Part shown: positions 5,357 through 6,627 of the stretch, piece by piece
Position numbering within the stretch: position 1 is the stretch's first letter
Layout: the number at the start of each line of letters is the position of its first letter
NCBI GenBank assembly: GCA_903882335.1
Contig: CAIRWP010000101.1
Span: 1 to 6,627, forward strand
Direction of reading: 5' to 3'
Length of the DNA stretch: 6,627 bases
Origin: an uncultured Opitutia bacterium
GTDB taxonomy: Bacteria; Verrucomicrobiota; Verrucomicrobiia; Opitutales; UBA953
The notes under the pieces: model-generated
Told to the model about the DNA's origin: nothing
The model's database searches: none
What the model saw: the letters and a program-made list of their open reading frames with translations, nothing else
Position numbers and translations under genes: made by a program

Positions 5357-6388
5357 TTATTTAGCGGCGTGCTCTTTGGCGTGCTCGGCCAGCGGGTCGT
5401 AGGCGAAGTCCTTCTTCAGGTCGCGCCAGGAGGCGTGGACGTGGTTCGCACCGCCCTGGAAATTCACGAGTTCGAAGAGGAAGGTCGGGCCCTGGATGCT
5501 GTAGTAATGGGCTTCGCCGACCTCGAGCCCGCCGTTCCAGGCGAACACGAGGGACTCCTTCACGGCTTCGATGGCCTTGAGCTCCTTGGCCGCGAAGTCC
5601 GGGCGGGTCCGGCTCACGTATTCGAAGACCAGCTGGCCGAGGATCTGGCGCTGGGCCTCGTCGAGCTCGGTCGCCGGGATGCCCTTGTGCTTCAGGATGC
5701 CGTCGGCGCGCTGCTTGTTGCCGGTGACGATGTCCTTGAAGGGGTCCTTGGCGAGGAAGGCCTTCTTGCGCTGTTCCGCGGTGAGCGACTTGGCGAGCTG
5801 GCGACCGAGGTCGTCCTCGAACTTCAGCAGCTCGAAACCGACGGGGCCGGGCTGACCTTCCTTGATCTTGCCCGGGTTGGTGGCGAAGAACGACGGGGTG
5901 GAGCTCACCAGTTCGCCGTCGACCAGCGTGAAGTTGAGGGACAGGTGGTGGCCTTCCCAGCGGAAGCCCCACGTGCCCTTGGCGTCGGGCGTGCCGAAGA
6001 TCGACACGAAATAGTTCTCGGCGTCGCGCAGCGGGCCGGAGCCTTTCTCCAGCTCGAGCAACACCTGTTCGAGGGCCATGATCGACTCGGCCTTCATGTG
6101 GCCGCGGCCGCTCAGGGCGACGGACAAGATGGCCTGGGCGAAGTGACGCTGGCCCGGGTTCATGGCCTTGAGCGGGAGACCCTTGCGGGCGGCCGGCACG
6201 AAGATCCAGTTCGTCCGCTCAGCGTCGTCGAACTTGAAGGTCGCCTTGGCTTTCTGCTCGGCCGAAAGGGAGCCGAGGAAAGCCTGGGCGGAGGAGGCGA
6301 GCTCCTCGCCGGCGGTATGGGCGAGCGCGGAGGGAAGGGCGAGCGCCAGCAGGCAGAGCGACGCGAGGGTGCGGGGGAGGGAACGCAT
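5357..6388 (-). CDS. Exported DUF3500 family protein
   Basis: The product is 343 residues. A signal peptide is clear at 1-23 (MRSLPRTLASLCLLALALPSALA), so the protein is exported. The mature protein matches DUF3500: NWIFVPAARKGLPLKAM (60-76), LSGRGHMKAESIMALEQVL (92-110), YFVSIFGTPDAKGTWGFRWEGHHLSLN (126-152), TPSFFATNP (164-172), LTAEQRKKA (202-210) and the C-terminal HYYSIQGPTFLFELVNFQGGANHVHASWRDLKKDF (294-328). The conserved histidines in EGHHLSLN and NHVHxxWRD could bind metal, but no activity has been assigned to the family as far as I know. The full family length is present. A clear intrinsic terminator follows. The start has no Shine-Dalgarno sequence, but it fits the signal peptide exactly. 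Upstream lies the GGGNNN repeat locus, so the promoter must be within or beside it. Confidence 0.92.
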   Translation of the reverse strand: MRSLPRTLASLCLLALALPSALAHTAGEELASSAQAFLGSLSAEQKAKATFKFDDAERTNWIFVPAARKGLPLKAMNPGQRHFAQAILSVALSGRGHMKAESIMALEQVLLELEKGSGPLRDAENYFVSIFGTPDAKGTWGFRWEGHHLSLNFTLVDGELVSSTPSFFATNPGKIKEGQPGPVGFELLKFEDDLGRQLAKSLTAEQRKKAFLAKDPFKDIVTGNKQRADGILKHKGIPATELDEAQRQILGQLVFEYVSRTRPDFAAKELKAIEAVKESLVFAWNGGLEVGEAHYYSIQGPTFLFELVNFQGGANHVHASWRDLKKDFAYDPLAEHAKEHAAK

Positions 6389-6446
6389 GGGGGTCAGGTA
6401 AGGACAGGGGTGTAGGGGAAGGGTTCCGGGAGGGCGAGGATGAAGC

Positions 6447-6595
6447 GGGCCAGGGATAGGGCCCGGGCTAGGGCTAGGGGCAGGGATAGGGATAGGGACA
6501 GGGGCAGGGGCAGGGGAAGCGTCAGGAGATTCTGAAGCAACGCAGGAAAGGGCGCCAACTTTCGCCGACCCAAGCCCAAGCCCAAGCCCAAGCCC
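6447..6595. repeat. Inverted GGGNNN hexamer-repeat locus C, telomere-like and G4-prone
   Basis: The left arm (6447-6516) is eleven consecutive hexamers plus a final GGGG in unbroken 6-base register. Units are GGGCCA, GGGATA, GGGCCC, GGGCTA (twice together) and GGGGCA, so every sixth base starts a run of at least three G. The right arm (6569-6595) is four CCCAAG units plus CCC, i.e. GGGCTT on the other strand. The centre of 52 nt (6517-6568) is non-repetitive. A looser G-rich stretch (about 6405-6436) precedes the array toward the DUF3500 start. Regular G-runs with 3-nt loops can form G-quadruplexes. An ORF across it would read as repeated Leu-Pro/Leu-Ser and is not believed to be a gene. Confidence 0.85.
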
Positions 6596-6602
6596 TTAAC
6601 AA

Positions 6603-6626
6603 CTACTTCTTCTCTTCGCTTAGCTT
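6603..6626 (-). CDS. Possible C-terminal end of a further minus-strand gene (partial)
   Basis: The last bases, read on the minus strand, give KLSEEKK and a TAG stop at 6603-6605. A charged Lys/Glu-rich tail just before a stop is a common protein C-terminus, and the position, just outside the repeat locus, would match the layout of loci A and B between genes. Seven codons are far too few for identification, so this may be chance. Confidence 0.25.
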   Translation of the reverse strand, partial: KLSEEKK

Positions 6627-6627
6627 C

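Noticed and set aside
5166..5402. Plus-strand ORF of 78 codons in the gap after the TIM-barrel gene
   Set aside because: It spans the heptamer repeat arm, the terminator and the end of the DUF3500 gene, and has no recognisable features.
6390..6398. GGGGTCAGG just upstream of the DUF3500 start, identical to the core of the RAYT palindrome arm
   Set aside because: Only nine bases match, no inverted partner or inner stem is nearby, and the area is G-rich, so chance is likely.
5309..6415. Plus-strand ORF of 368 codons opposite the DUF3500 gene
   Set aside because: It is a mirror of the DUF3500 frame; the minus-strand protein has the conserved family motifs, a signal peptide and its own terminator.
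6394..6591. Minus-strand ORF of 65 codons rich in Leu-Pro and Leu-Ser repeats, resembling a hydrophobic peptide
   Set aside because: Its hydrophobic character follows from the CCC-rich complement of the hexamer repeat; there is no independent sign of coding.

Overview
The window is a high-GC bacterial chromosomal segment (judged by eye, not counted). The gene families are: a menaquinone-pathway MenD, a secreted sugar isomerase-like TIM barrel, an exported DUF3500 protein, a DUF1653-acetyltransferase fusion and a RAYT-type transposase. None of the starts has a convincing Shine-Dalgarno sequence. Together this suggests a Verrucomicrobiota/Opitutales-like organism. That assignment is inference; no rRNA or other phylogenetic marker is present.

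Layout, left to right. The end of a signal peptidase I gene (+, 1-105) is followed by a G-rich/C-rich inverted hexamer-repeat locus (110-246), then a DUF1653-GNAT fusion gene (+, 257-928). Next is a compact mobile unit (975-2143): a REP-associated tyrosine transposase gene (-, 1058-1978) with a ~100-nt double palindrome at each end, the two palindromes being inverted copies of each other. menD (-, 2144-3853) ends exactly at this unit. A short divergent spacer (3854-3943) separates menD from a two-gene operon on the + strand: a small one-TM protein with a PH-like cytoplasmic part (3944-4297) and a secreted TIM-barrel protein (4294-5133), overlapping by ATGA. A second inverted short-tandem-repeat locus, this time heptamers (5141-5308), and an intrinsic terminator (5318-5346, -) separate it from an exported DUF3500 protein (-, 5357-6388). 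The right edge (6389-6627) has a third inverted repeat locus made of GGGNNN hexamers, and possibly the last codons of another minus-strand gene.

The genes are mostly housekeeping or unrelated to each other; apart from the ATGA-coupled pair there is no evident pathway. The unusual content lies between the genes. One part is the transposase unit with elaborate palindromic ends, whose arm encodes the transposase C-terminus and stop codon. The other is a recurring design in three gaps: two short arrays of 6- or 7-bp repeats, inverted relative to each other around a 50-110 nt non-repetitive centre. I know of no described element with exactly this design, and it deserves a genome-wide search.
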